Source: Boseongicola aestuarii (GTDB lineage: Bacteria; Pseudomonadota; Alphaproteobacteria; Rhodobacterales; Rhodobacteraceae). Taken from it: DNA of 64,000 nt. This document shows, one piece after another, positions 9,201 to 16,761 of the stretch. The stretch is taken from positions 1-64,000 of the forward strand of contig NZ_FXXQ01000001.1 in NCBI RefSeq assembly GCF_900184815.1, read 5' to 3'. Within the stretch, counting starts at the first letter, position 1. Each line of letters starts with the position of its first letter. Under the pieces are notes generated by a model, which saw only the letters and a list, made by a program, of their open reading frames with translations, did not search any database and had not been told where the DNA came from. A program made the position numbers and the translations under genes.

Positions 9201-9826
9201 GGGCTTTGGCCGTGGAACCTTTCGTTGATGAGAAAGCGCCAAACAGAAGGCTGTCGGTTGCTCTGCGTGACCTGCAGCGCAGCGCGGTTGAAAGCATTTC
9301 GCTCAACCTGCTGATCACATCGCTGGGAAATCGCAGTTTCGTGCCTTTGCTGATCATTTTCGCGCTTCCGAACCTGTTTTTCTTTGTTCCCGGATCGTCC
9401 GTGATCACCGGACCGCCTCTGATATTCGTGGCGGCGCAGTTGGTCCTTGGCCGTCCTGCGGTGTGGCTGCCGGCTTTTTTGGGCGAGCGATCCATAGAGC
9501 ATCAGATGTTTTCGAAGATCATTGTTCGCGCCATTCCGTGGATTGAGCGGATGGAGCGGCTGGTCCATCCGCGATTTTGGATTTTGTCACACCGCGCGGC
9601 CGAACTGACCGTCGGTGTCGCCTGTCTTGTGATGTCGGTCTTCATGTTCTTGCCCAATCCGTTCGGCAACACACTGCCTGCCTTGTCGGTCATCGTGATC
9701 GCTCTGAGCCTGAGTGAACGCGATGGCTTGTGGCTGCTTGGCGGGTTTGCCTTGAGCCTTGCGTCATTCGCCGTCGTGGCGGGTCTTTTCGCAGCCGGTG
9801 CTTCTGCGATGATGCAGATTTTCTGA
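9197..9826 (+). CDS. exoD: ExoD-family exopolysaccharide synthesis protein
   Basis: About 209 residues with four to five membrane helices. Family hallmarks are the amphipathic start (LSVALRDLQRS), the loop FALPNLFFFVPGSSVITGPPLIFVAAQLV (about 50-78), and the later FLPNPFGNTLPALSVIVIALSLSERDG. ExoD proteins were found through exopolysaccharide and alkali-tolerance phenotypes in rhizobia; the biochemical role is not established. The ATG at 9197 overlaps the stop of the pentapeptide gene, so the two were probably co-translated. Confidence 0.85.
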   Translation: MRALAVEPFVDEKAPNRRLSVALRDLQRSAVESISLNLLITSLGNRSFVPLLIIFALPNLFFFVPGSSVITGPPLIFVAAQLVLGRPAVWLPAFLGERSIEHQMFSKIIVRAIPWIERMERLVHPRFWILSHRAAELTVGVACLVMSVFMFLPNPFGNTLPALSVIVIALSLSERDGLWLLGGFALSLASFAVVAGLFAAGASAMMQIF

Positions 9827-10114
9827 GACTGGTTTCTTGGAGGCGATACTGCCTTTGAGATAAAGGCGCGTGCTGCCCGCTCTGCAAAACGTGCTTTCGG
9901 GCGCGTTTCCCTTTGTCATTGCGATGATCGACCTGTCGGGCTTAACGGAGTGTGAAAACCGAGATGGTGCTGGAGAACCTATCCGGATTGATCCCTCGCA
10001 AAGCGGGAGGCGAGGATATGGGTGAGTGTGGTTAACGTAGCCCTTTCCTGAATTTGGAATCCGGGCACGTGTTTGAGCGGTTTGGAGACATTCGAAACGA
10101 GAAGGAGCCGGACT

Positions 10115-11035
10115 TTGGCCGGACATACGCATCATCTGGACGCCGAAGCCGGGAACCGGCGGGTTTTCTGGGCAATCGCAATCAACACTTTGCTGAGTGT
10201 CGTGCAGATTGTGGGCGGTCTGGTGTCAGGCAGTTTGGCCCTGATTGCGGACGCCATCCACAATCTGTCAGATGCAATGGCTCTGGTTCTTGCCTTCCTT
10301 GCGCGCAAGGTTGCCCAGCGACCTGCTGACGATACAATGACGTTCGGATATGGTCGTGCCGAAGTTGTCGCGGCGTTGATCAACTATACCACCCTGATCC
10401 TTCTTGCCTTTTTCCTGACGTACGAAGCTGCAAGACGCATCTTTGATCCAACCGAAGTCGAGGGCTGGTCTGTAGTGATCATCGCGGTTTTTGCGCTTCT
10501 GGTGGATTCTGCCACCGCTTTGCTGACCTATACGCTGTCAAAGGACAGTATGAACATCCGCGCGGCTTTTCTGCACAACCTAGCGGACGCGCTGGGGTCC
10601 GTGGCCGTCATCGTCGCGGGGACTGTGATCATTCTTTATGACTGGCGATTGATCGATCCGCTGATCACGATGTTGATTGCGGGCTATATTTTTTGGCAGT
10701 CGGCAAGCGAAGTCGGCCGCACGATCCGCATTCTGATGCTTGGGAGCCCACCCGAACTGGACACCCGCTCCGTTCTGGCGTCGATGCGCGGCGTGGCCGG
10801 GGTGGAGGGCGTGCATCATCTGCATCTGTGGCAAATGCAAGAGCATGAACCGGCGCTGGATGCACATGTCGTCATCGAGGAAGGCATGTGGGGCGAGGCG
10901 GACCAAGTGAAAGGCGCGGTGAAAAACGTCCTTCGACATGAGTTCGGGCTGACGCACATCACCCTGGAGCTTGAATGCCACGTCCATGCCTGTGAAGCGC
11001 CTCGGGACGTGGGGCATGTTGCAGGGGCGGAATGA
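10115..11035 (+). CDS. cation diffusion facilitator (CDF) metal exporter, CzcD/ZitB-like
   Basis: About 306 residues. Six membrane helices precede a C-terminal cytoplasmic domain (about 215-300, HHLHLWQMQEHEPALDAHV). The metal-site motifs HNLSD (helix II) and HNLAD (helix V) are present, matching the HxxxD pattern of zinc-transporting CDFs. The N-terminus is histidine-rich (MAGHTHHLD). The start is taken as TTG at 10115 because GAAGGAG lies 7-8 bases upstream and the protein then begins like its relatives; an in-frame TTG at 10073 lacks such a site. The product probably exports zinc, iron or cadmium in exchange for protons. It stands alone; the 288 bases upstream hold no recognisable gene. 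Confidence 0.88.
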   Translation: MAGHTHHLDAEAGNRRVFWAIAINTLLSVVQIVGGLVSGSLALIADAIHNLSDAMALVLAFLARKVAQRPADDTMTFGYGRAEVVAALINYTTLILLAFFLTYEAARRIFDPTEVEGWSVVIIAVFALLVDSATALLTYTLSKDSMNIRAAFLHNLADALGSVAVIVAGTVIILYDWRLIDPLITMLIAGYIFWQSASEVGRTIRILMLGSPPELDTRSVLASMRGVAGVEGVHHLHLWQMQEHEPALDAHVVIEEGMWGEADQVKGAVKNVLRHEFGLTHITLELECHVHACEAPRDVGHVAGAE

Positions 11036-11113
11036 ACGATCGGGCGAACCGGTTCGATTGCGAATTTCAGGTCGGTTGTGACCGTTGCGAGGACGTCACT
11101 GGCGCGGGGATTG

Positions 11114-11581
11114 TCAGAGAAAGAATGCCTCGACGCTGCCGTCAAGATCCATCAGCAGGGTTTCAACTTCGAGGCCCGGTTCGCGTTTTGCGATCTCGTC
11201 GGCCAGCGCCTCCATCCATTTCATATGCGTCACTGTTTCGACCTCGCGGATATCAGCGCAATCGGTGCTGACAAAGGCCTTGCAAGCTCCGCAATCGCGG
11301 TGGTCGATGATGATGACCTTACGTATGCCATGCAGTTTGCGCGCCAGCGCAACGTGTTGCCAAAAGGTTTTTGCCCAGGCAGTGGTCTGATCGGACATCA
11401 CGCCGATCGCGCCGCCGGCGAGAGTGATCTGATCGTATTTGCCACGAAGGCCGCGGCCATCGAGATAGTCTGCGACAGCCGCGACAAGACGGTAATCCAT
11501 GCAGTTGAGCACCAGGGCTTCTGTCTGTGGAACCTGTTGCGCCGACGCTTGGGGGGCGGGTCTTGATACGTTCACGTTCAT
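11114..11581 (-). CDS. beta-type carbonic anhydrase-like protein
   Basis: About 155 residues. Zinc-site elements of beta carbonic anhydrases are visible: the first cysteine with its Asp-Arg dyad in LNCMDYR (about 27-32), and the His and second Cys in DHRDCGACKAF (about 88-98). This supports interconversion of CO2 and bicarbonate, or a related zinc function. It is shorter than classical 200-220 residue enzymes. The ATG at 11581 has GGAGGCACCCTC upstream. It lies 54 bases after the persulfide-dioxygenase gene on the same strand, so the two are probably one operon. Why a carbonic anhydrase accompanies persulfide oxidation is not known. Confidence 0.7.
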   Translation of the reverse strand: MNVNVSRPAPQASAQQVPQTEALVLNCMDYRLVAAVADYLDGRGLRGKYDQITLAGGAIGVMSDQTTAWAKTFWQHVALARKLHGIRKVIIIDHRDCGACKAFVSTDCADIREVETVTHMKWMEALADEIAKREPGLEVETLLMDLDGSVEAFFL

Positions 11582-11635
11582 GAGGGTGCCTCCGAAATCA
11601 AGGCCGCGCGCTGAATGCACGCGGCCCTTTTTCGC

Positions 11636-12499
11636 TTAGATTTGGTTCAGCGGCACTTTGAGATAGCGCACGCCGTTGTCTTCAGCAGGTGGCAGTTCAC
11701 CGGCGCGAATGTTGACCTGTACGGAGGGCAGGATCAGCGTGGGCATATCGAGCGTCGCGTCGCGGGCTTCGCGCATTGCGACAAATTCGTCTTCCGATTT
11801 GCCTGCCCCGACATGGACGTTGGCGGCTTTTTCCTCGGCCACGGTGGTTTCCCATTTGTATTCGTCACGACCCGGTGCCTTGTAGTCGTGGCACATGTAG
11901 AGCGTCGTGTCGTCGGGCAGCGTGAGCACTTTCTGTATAGACCGATAGAGGGTTCGGGCATCGCCGCCGGGGAAGTCGGCGCGCGCGGTACCGAAATCCG
12001 GCATGAACAGGGTGTCACCCACAAAGGCGGCTTTGTCGGCCACATAGGTCATACAGGCCGGAGTATGCCCCGGTGTGTGCATCGCCTTGACGGTGACGCC
12101 GCCAATTTCGAATTCCTCGCCATCCTCGAACAGGTGCTCAAACTGGCTTCCATCGGTCTGGAAGCCTTTTTCGACGTTGAAGAGCTTGGCGAAGACGTCC
12201 TGCACCTCTTTTATATGGGCGCCGACTGCGGTGGTTCCGCCGACTTTGCCTTTAATATAGGGCGCGGCGCTCAGATGATCGGCATGGGCGTGGGTTTCCA
12301 GCAACCACTCGACCTCAAGGTCATTGTCCTGAACATAAGAAATGATCGCATCGGCGCTCTCGGTGTTGGTGCGACCTGATTTCGGGTCGAAGTCGAGAAC
12401 TGAATCGATGATCGCACAGCTTTTGCTGTCCGGATCCTGAACGACGTAGGACACGGTAAAGGTGGCTTCGTCGAAAAAGGCTTTCACTTTGGGTGTCAT
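11636..12499 (-). CDS. blh: persulfide dioxygenase-like MBL-fold protein (Blh/ETHE1 type)
   Basis: About 287 residues with the metallo-beta-lactamase signature THAHADH (about 66-72) and later ligand motifs HTPGHTP and GDTLF, then MCHDYKAPGR, characteristic of ETHE1/Blh proteins. Family members oxidise glutathione persulfide to sulfite in the cytoplasm. The ATG at 12499 is preceded by AAAGGAG six bases away. It is divergent from a BigR/SqrR-type repressor gene with a palindromic operator between them, the standard arrangement for bigR-blh loci. Sulfite produced here could leave through the nearby SulP permease (inference). Confidence 0.85.
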   Translation of the reverse strand: MTPKVKAFFDEATFTVSYVVQDPDSKSCAIIDSVLDFDPKSGRTNTESADAIISYVQDNDLEVEWLLETHAHADHLSAAPYIKGKVGGTTAVGAHIKEVQDVFAKLFNVEKGFQTDGSQFEHLFEDGEEFEIGGVTVKAMHTPGHTPACMTYVADKAAFVGDTLFMPDFGTARADFPGGDARTLYRSIQKVLTLPDDTTLYMCHDYKAPGRDEYKWETTVAEEKAANVHVGAGKSEDEFVAMREARDATLDMPTLILPSVQVNIRAGELPPAEDNGVRYLKVPLNQI

Positions 12500-12623
12500 G
12501 TCAGACTCCTTTGAGTTGGTCAGAATTCTAGTAACGGCAGGGGATCGAGCTGGTTTGATCATTCTCAAACGGGTGTTGGTCTGATCTTTTTCAGCGTTGA
12601 TCTGCCGTCTTGCTCTTGACGAT

Positions 12624-12641
12624 ATAGGAATAACTTCCTAT
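12624..12641. promoter_or_regulatory. BigR-type operator over a predicted promoter
   Basis: ATAGGAA-TAAC-TTCCTAT is a perfect 18-bp inverted repeat. It lies between a good -35 (TTGACG, 12616-12621) and a possible -10 (TATCTG, 12639-12644), just before the arsR start. Its size (7-4-7) equals the soxX operator at 26125-26142, with the same AA-N4-TT core but different outer bases. Binding by the adjacent ArsR protein is inferred. Confidence 0.7.
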
Positions 12642-12651
12642 CTGCGCAAGT

Positions 12652-12990
12652 ATGAAGATAAATGAAATGAACACCGCTGCTGACGGCGTCTGTGAAATGA
12701 TGACGCTTTTGTCGAACAAGCGCAGGCTCATGATCCTGTGTCTGTTGACAGAAGGCGAGAAATCCGTGGGCGAGTTGGCCGAAGCAATCGGCGCGCGCGA
12801 CACGGTGGTCTCGCAACAACTGGCTGTTTTGCGGCGCGAACGCATCGTGAAACCCCGACGCGATGGACAGACGATGTTCTATCGCATCGTCCGCGAGGAT
12901 GTCGGGAAACTGCTGGATCATCTTTATGAAATCTACTGCGGCGGTGCCGCAATCACTAAGGAGATCGAAAATGACTCTGAGAAAAGTTGA
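12652..12990 (+). CDS. bigR: ArsR-family persulfide-responsive repressor, BigR/SqrR type
   Basis: A 112-residue winged-helix repressor. The core runs from about residue 14 (CEMMTLLSNKRRLMILCLL) through the recognition helix (TVVSQQLAVLRRER) to YRIVREDVGKLLDHLYEIYC. Cys30 and Cys96 are 66 residues apart, the same spacing as the persulfide-sensing pairs of BigR (42/108) and SqrR (41/107); a further cysteine is at 14. In this family persulfides or polysulfides link the two thiols and release DNA. ATG 12652 sits only about 7 bases after the predicted -10, so translation would be nearly leaderless, or it could start at ATG 12667. Its 3' end overlaps the rhodanese gene by 20 bases. Confidence 0.85.
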   Translation: MKINEMNTAADGVCEMMTLLSNKRRLMILCLLTEGEKSVGELAEAIGARDTVVSQQLAVLRRERIVKPRRDGQTMFYRIVREDVGKLLDHLYEIYCGGAAITKEIENDSEKS

Positions 12991-13522
12991 CGCAAGAACA
13001 ACGTTCGAATGGATGAAGGACGGTCGGGCCGTTCTGATCGACGTGCGCGAGCCCGACGAATGGATCAAGGAACACGTGCCGGAAGCTCATCTGGTGCCGT
13101 TGTCGGGCTTCAATCCGGATGATTTCCCAAAGGAACACGACAAGATCGCCGTTTTCCACTGCAGGAGTGGCGGACGGACCGAAGCTGCGGCGCCGCAGAT
13201 ATTGCGGACGGGTTTTCGCGAGATCTATCAGCTTGAAGGTGGCATCCAAAGCTGGCGCGAGGCTGGTCTGCCGGTGAACGAAAATGCCAAGGCACCGATC
13301 AGCATTATGCGCCAGGTTCAGATCACTGCCGGAAGTCTTGTCGTTCTCGGTGTTGTTCTTGGCGTGGTTGTCAATCTTTGGTTTGTAGCGATGAGCGCGC
13401 TTGTTGGCGCAGGACTGGCCCAGTCCGGGATCACCGGAAGCTGTGCGATGGCCAGAGTTCTTAAGCACATGCCATGGAACCGCGTCATTTCGGGTCAGCA
13501 AGGCCTGCCCACTTCAGCTTGA
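12971..13522 (+). CDS. rhodanese with C-terminal DUF2892 membrane domain (YgaP-like)
   Basis: About 183 residues. An N-terminal rhodanese domain (about 1-105) has catalytic Cys64 in FHCRSGGRT. A C-terminal DUF2892-type segment has two short helices (about 117-150). Such proteins transfer sulfane sulfur between thiols at the membrane. AAGGAG precedes the ATG at 12971, inside the end of the repressor gene, so the two are translationally coupled. Context places it in persulfide handling with the divergent dioxygenase and the following SulP permease. Confidence 0.88.
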   Translation: MTLRKVDARTTFEWMKDGRAVLIDVREPDEWIKEHVPEAHLVPLSGFNPDDFPKEHDKIAVFHCRSGGRTEAAAPQILRTGFREIYQLEGGIQSWREAGLPVNENAKAPISIMRQVQITAGSLVVLGVVLGVVVNLWFVAMSALVGAGLAQSGITGSCAMARVLKHMPWNRVISGQQGLPTSA

Positions 13523-13533
13523 GAGGCACAACC

Positions 13534-15279
13534 ATGAGACGCCGAACGCTCACATCTTTTCTGCCGATCCTTGCCTGGCTTCCCGGTTACGACCGGCAGG
13601 CCATGACAAATGACAGCATTGCGGGACTGATCGTGGCGATCATGCTGGTGCCGCAGGGTATGGCGTATGCCCTGCTTGCCGGTCTGCCGCCGGAGGTTGG
13701 GCTTTACGCGAGCATCGTCCCTTTGGTGTTTTATGGTTTGCTTGGTTCCAGCCGTGCTCTGGCGGTGGGACCGGTGGCGATTGTCTCGCTGATGGTTGCC
13801 ACAACGCTGGGTGAGATCGCCGAAAGCGGTAGCGTGGGATATGTGAGCGGTGCAGTTCTGCTTGCGTTTTTGAGCGGTGCTATCCTACTTGGAATGGGTC
13901 TGGCACGGCTGGGGTTTCTGGTGAATTTCCTAAGCCATCCCGTGATCTCGGGGTTTTCCAGTGCGGCGGCCCTGGTGATCGGTTTCTCTCAGCTTAAGCA
14001 TTTGTTGGGCTTTGATATACCGCGCAGTCATTTGATTACGGAAACGATCGCCCATGCAGTAACGCATATCTCTGATTTGAACGTTGCGACTTTTGTTATT
14101 GCATTGATTTCAATTAGTATTTTGTTCTTTTTCAAGGGGCGGCTTGCGGCCTGGTTGGCGTCTGCGGGCGTCGCGGGTGGAGTTGCGGACGCTTTGGCGA
14201 AGACCGGTCCCTTGGTCGCTGTTCTGGTGACGACGCTTCTTGTTTGGCTGTTGGGTCTGAACCAATCGAGTGGGGTTAAGGTTGTTGCTGATATTCCGGC
14301 AGGGTTGCCGCCGCTGAGTGTTCCTGATCTGGACTTTGCGCTGGTCCGGCAATTGTTGCCGTCAGCTTTGTTGATTTCGCTGGTCGGCTTTCTGGAGAGT
14401 GTTTCGGTCGCCAAGTCACTGGCCAGTAAACGTCGCCAGAAGCTCGATGCCAATCAGGAATTGATTGCGCTGGGGGCGGCGAATATTGGCGCCTCGTTTA
14501 CAGGCGGCTATCCGGTCACAGGTGGATTCAGCCGGTCCTTGGTGAATTTTACCGCCGGGGCGGTTACGCCGATGGCGTCGATCATCACGGCGGGACTGGT
14601 AGCGCTGACGGTCGCCTTGCTGACGCCGCTGCTTTACTTTTTGCCCAATGCGACACTTGCGGCCATCATTATGGTGGCGGTTGCCAACCTGATCGATGTG
14701 AAGACATTTCGCGAGGCTTGGGTTTACAACAAAGCTGATGCCGCCTCGTTGGTCGCCACATTTCTGGTGGCGCTGACACTTGGTATCGAGATGGGGATTG
14801 TCGCGGGTGCGCTGTTGTCCATCGCGCTATACCTCTGGCGGACGAGCCGGCCGCATATGGCCGAGGTCGGACGCGTGGGCAACACCGAGCATTTCCGCAA
14901 CGTATTGCGCCACAAGGTTCAGACGCATCCCGAGGTTCTGGCCATTCGAGTGGATGAAAGTCTCTATTTTGCCAATACCGCCTTTCTGGAGGATGACGTT
15001 TTGGCGCGCGTGGCCGATCATCCGGAGATCAAGCACCTCTTGCTGATCATGAGTGCCGTGAACTTCATTGATGCCAGCGCACTTGAGACGCTTCAGACTT
15101 TGTCGGAGCGTTTGCGCGATGCCGGCGTCACCATGAACATGGCCGAGGTGAAGGGGCCGGTGATGGACCGTCTGGAACTGGTCAGTTTCCGCGATGAAAT
15201 GGGGGCGGGAAAGATTTACCTCAGCACGCATAACGCCATGCAGAACCTGACTGCCAAATCAGAGCCGAAAGCGGCTTGA
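13534..15279 (+). CDS. SulP-family anion permease with STAS domain
   Basis: About 581 residues. It has 10-14 membrane helices with SulP signatures (VPQGMAYALLAGLPPEVGLYAS near 45-66; GGYPVTGGFSRSLVNFTAGA near 326-345) and a C-terminal cytoplasmic STAS domain (about 450-560, with LLLIMSAVNFIDASAL). SulP proteins move sulfate, sulfite, bicarbonate or related anions. It begins 11 bases after the rhodanese gene with GAGAGGC upstream, so it is the last gene of the bigR operon. Sulfite or sulfate export is the likely role here; bicarbonate transport with the nearby carbonic anhydrase is an alternative. Confidence 0.87.
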   Translation: MRRRTLTSFLPILAWLPGYDRQAMTNDSIAGLIVAIMLVPQGMAYALLAGLPPEVGLYASIVPLVFYGLLGSSRALAVGPVAIVSLMVATTLGEIAESGSVGYVSGAVLLAFLSGAILLGMGLARLGFLVNFLSHPVISGFSSAAALVIGFSQLKHLLGFDIPRSHLITETIAHAVTHISDLNVATFVIALISISILFFFKGRLAAWLASAGVAGGVADALAKTGPLVAVLVTTLLVWLLGLNQSSGVKVVADIPAGLPPLSVPDLDFALVRQLLPSALLISLVGFLESVSVAKSLASKRRQKLDANQELIALGAANIGASFTGGYPVTGGFSRSLVNFTAGAVTPMASIITAGLVALTVALLTPLLYFLPNATLAAIIMVAVANLIDVKTFREAWVYNKADAASLVATFLVALTLGIEMGIVAGALLSIALYLWRTSRPHMAEVGRVGNTEHFRNVLRHKVQTHPEVLAIRVDESLYFANTAFLEDDVLARVADHPEIKHLLLIMSAVNFIDASALETLQTLSERLRDAGVTMNMAEVKGPVMDRLELVSFRDEMGAGKIYLSTHNAMQNLTAKSEPKAA

Positions 15280-15316
15280 TTTGAGCTGCAGTTGCGGCGA
15301 CTGAACGAGGTCTCGG

Positions 15317-15565
15317 TCAAGCCGGGGCCTTTTTCGACAAATAACCGACAAGATCGTCGAAGCTTTCCATCTGGTCATAGTCGGCTTCGGGAATGTTGAG
15401 GCCCAGAAGCTTGCTCAGGGCAGTGACGAGGTTCAGGAAGTCCATGGAATCAATGTCGAATTCGTCTCGCAGATTTTCGCTGCGATCGATGTCGTCAGCG
15501 TCGATATCCGGCGCGATGCGGTTAAGCTCGGCTTTGACGGCGGTCTCGATGTCCTGTTTGTTCAT
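15317..15565 (-). CDS. acyl carrier protein
   Basis: An acidic 82-residue protein with the phosphopantetheine motif DIDSMDFLN (serine at about 40) and the usual four-helix pattern. It would carry acyl groups as thioesters. It is the last gene of a four-gene operon in which every junction is a 4-base ATGA overlap (acs, fused E1, E2, ACP). No fab or polyketide genes are nearby, so it is not the housekeeping fatty-acid AcpP. An ACP coupled to a 2-oxoacid dehydrogenase is unusual (see findings). Confidence 0.9.
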   Translation of the reverse strand: MNKQDIETAVKAELNRIAPDIDADDIDRSENLRDEFDIDSMDFLNLVTALSKLLGLNIPEADYDQMESFDDLVGYLSKKAPA

Positions 15566-16761
15566 AGCTGTTCCGGCCTTTGAAGGTTTTTGTCGATGGC
15601 TTTCAGGAAAAGTGCGCCCCGGTGGCCGTCACTGACGCGGTGGTCGGCGGAAAGCGTCAGGGACGAGGTTAGCCTTGGCGCGACTTCACCGTCGTGGACG
15701 GCAGGCTGAAGGCGTGGTGTGCCCAGCCCGACGATGGCGACCTGCGGCGGGTAGATGACACCGTAAAGTTGGTCGACGCCGCGGTCGCCCAGACTGGTGA
15801 GGGTTATGGTTGCCTCCGAAAGTTCGCGCGCTCGCAGACGCCCGGTTCGAGCGCGTTCAACGAGGTCGCGCAGGTCGGTCATCAGATCTTCTATGGGTTT
15901 GGCTTCGGCGTCAAAGAGGGCTGGCGCGATCAGGCCGCCGCCGCGGATGTTGACGGCGAAGCCGAGGTGAACGGCGCCACTCTGGTGGAACGCATCGTCG
16001 ATGTAGTGGCCGTTGAATTCCGTGTACTTGGAAAGCGCTTTTGCCAAGGCTCTGGCATAGACAGCACCCAGCAAGAGCCGGTCTTGGGGCGCGCGGTCGG
16101 CGTTGAATCTGGTGACGAAGTCGTCGGCGGCTGTCAGGTCGACCGCGTGAGAGAGGTAGTAGTGCGGGATTTCGCGGTTCGAGCGCGACATGGCGGATGC
16201 GATGGCGCTGCGCATCGAGGAAACGGGCGCAGGCTTGGGCGTGGCTGCGGCTTTGGGCGTGGGACTTTCTAGGTCGGCCAGCGTTATTGTGCCTTTGGAC
16301 GCGATACTGGACAGGTCGATACCTTGTTGCGCGGCGCGTCTGCGGGCGGCAGGTGTGATGCGGGGACGGCTGTCGGGTTTGGGGCTTGATCGCTGTTGTT
16401 GTGGTTGCGGGGGTGTGGGTTCGATTGGTTTTGGTTCCGGCTCTTGGGCGACATGTTCGGGTTTTGGCGCGGGCGTGGGATTGGGATTGGGCGTCGGTTC
16501 GGGCGCGGGTTCGGTTGTTGCCTCACCCTCGGCGAGAATCGTGGCAAGAGGGGCGCCGACGTCGACTTTAGTGCCAAGATCCACAAGCCATTCCTGCAGG
16601 GTGCCGTCTTGGAAGACCTCGATCTCGATCGTTCCTTTTTGTGTCTCAACGGCGGCGATGACATCGCCGCGTTTGACCGGTTCGCCGGGCTGAACGAGTT
16701 GTTCCACGAGGGTGCCGGCCTCCATGTCGGCACCAAGGGATGGCATCAGGAACTTGCTCAT
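15562..16761 (-). CDS. 2-oxoacid dehydrogenase E2 (dihydrolipoamide acyltransferase)
   Basis: 399 residues. One N-terminal lipoyl domain has the lipoylated lysine in ETQKGTIE (about residue 42). A proline/glutamate-rich linker (about 85-135) leads to a small E1/E3-binding domain ([17 protein letters not shown], about 133-150) and a C-terminal catalytic domain ending with the DHRVSDG active-site motif (about 376-382). It transfers acyl groups from lipoamide to CoA, and possibly to the adjacent ACP (inference). ATGA overlaps join it to the E1 gene before it and the ACP gene after it. The lipoyl motif has Gln where most family members have Asp (ETDK). No E3 gene is present, so a shared lipoamide dehydrogenase must be used. 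Confidence 0.9.
   Translation of the reverse strand: MSKFLMPSLGADMEAGTLVEQLVQPGEPVKRGDVIAAVETQKGTIEIEVFQDGTLQEWLVDLGTKVDVGAPLATILAEGEATTEPAPEPTPNPNPTPAPKPEHVAQEPEPKPIEPTPPQPQQQRSSPKPDSRPRITPAARRRAAQQGIDLSSIASKGTITLADLESPTPKAAATPKPAPVSSMRSAIASAMSRSNREIPHYYLSHAVDLTAADDFVTRFNADRAPQDRLLLGAVYARALAKALSKYTEFNGHYIDDAFHQSGAVHLGFAVNIRGGGLIAPALFDAEAKPIEDLMTDLRDLVERARTGRLRARELSEATITLTSLGDRGVDQLYGVIYPPQVAIVGLGTPRLQPAVHDGEVAPRLTSSLTLSADHRVSDGHRGALFLKAIDKNLQRPEQL

Noticed and set aside
11045-11056. CGAACCGGTTCG palindrome between convergent CDF and carbonic anhydrase genes
   Set aside because: Too short and without a T run to call a terminator.
12520-12570. ATTC occurrences in the bigR-blh gap as possible SqrR-type sites
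   Set aside because: Neither is followed by GAAT at 8 bases; the clear operator there is the ATAGGAA palindrome.
16190-16693. Glycine/valine-rich rightward frame opposite the E2 linker
   Set aside because: It is the mirror of the proline-rich E2 linker, with no start signal. A shadow frame.
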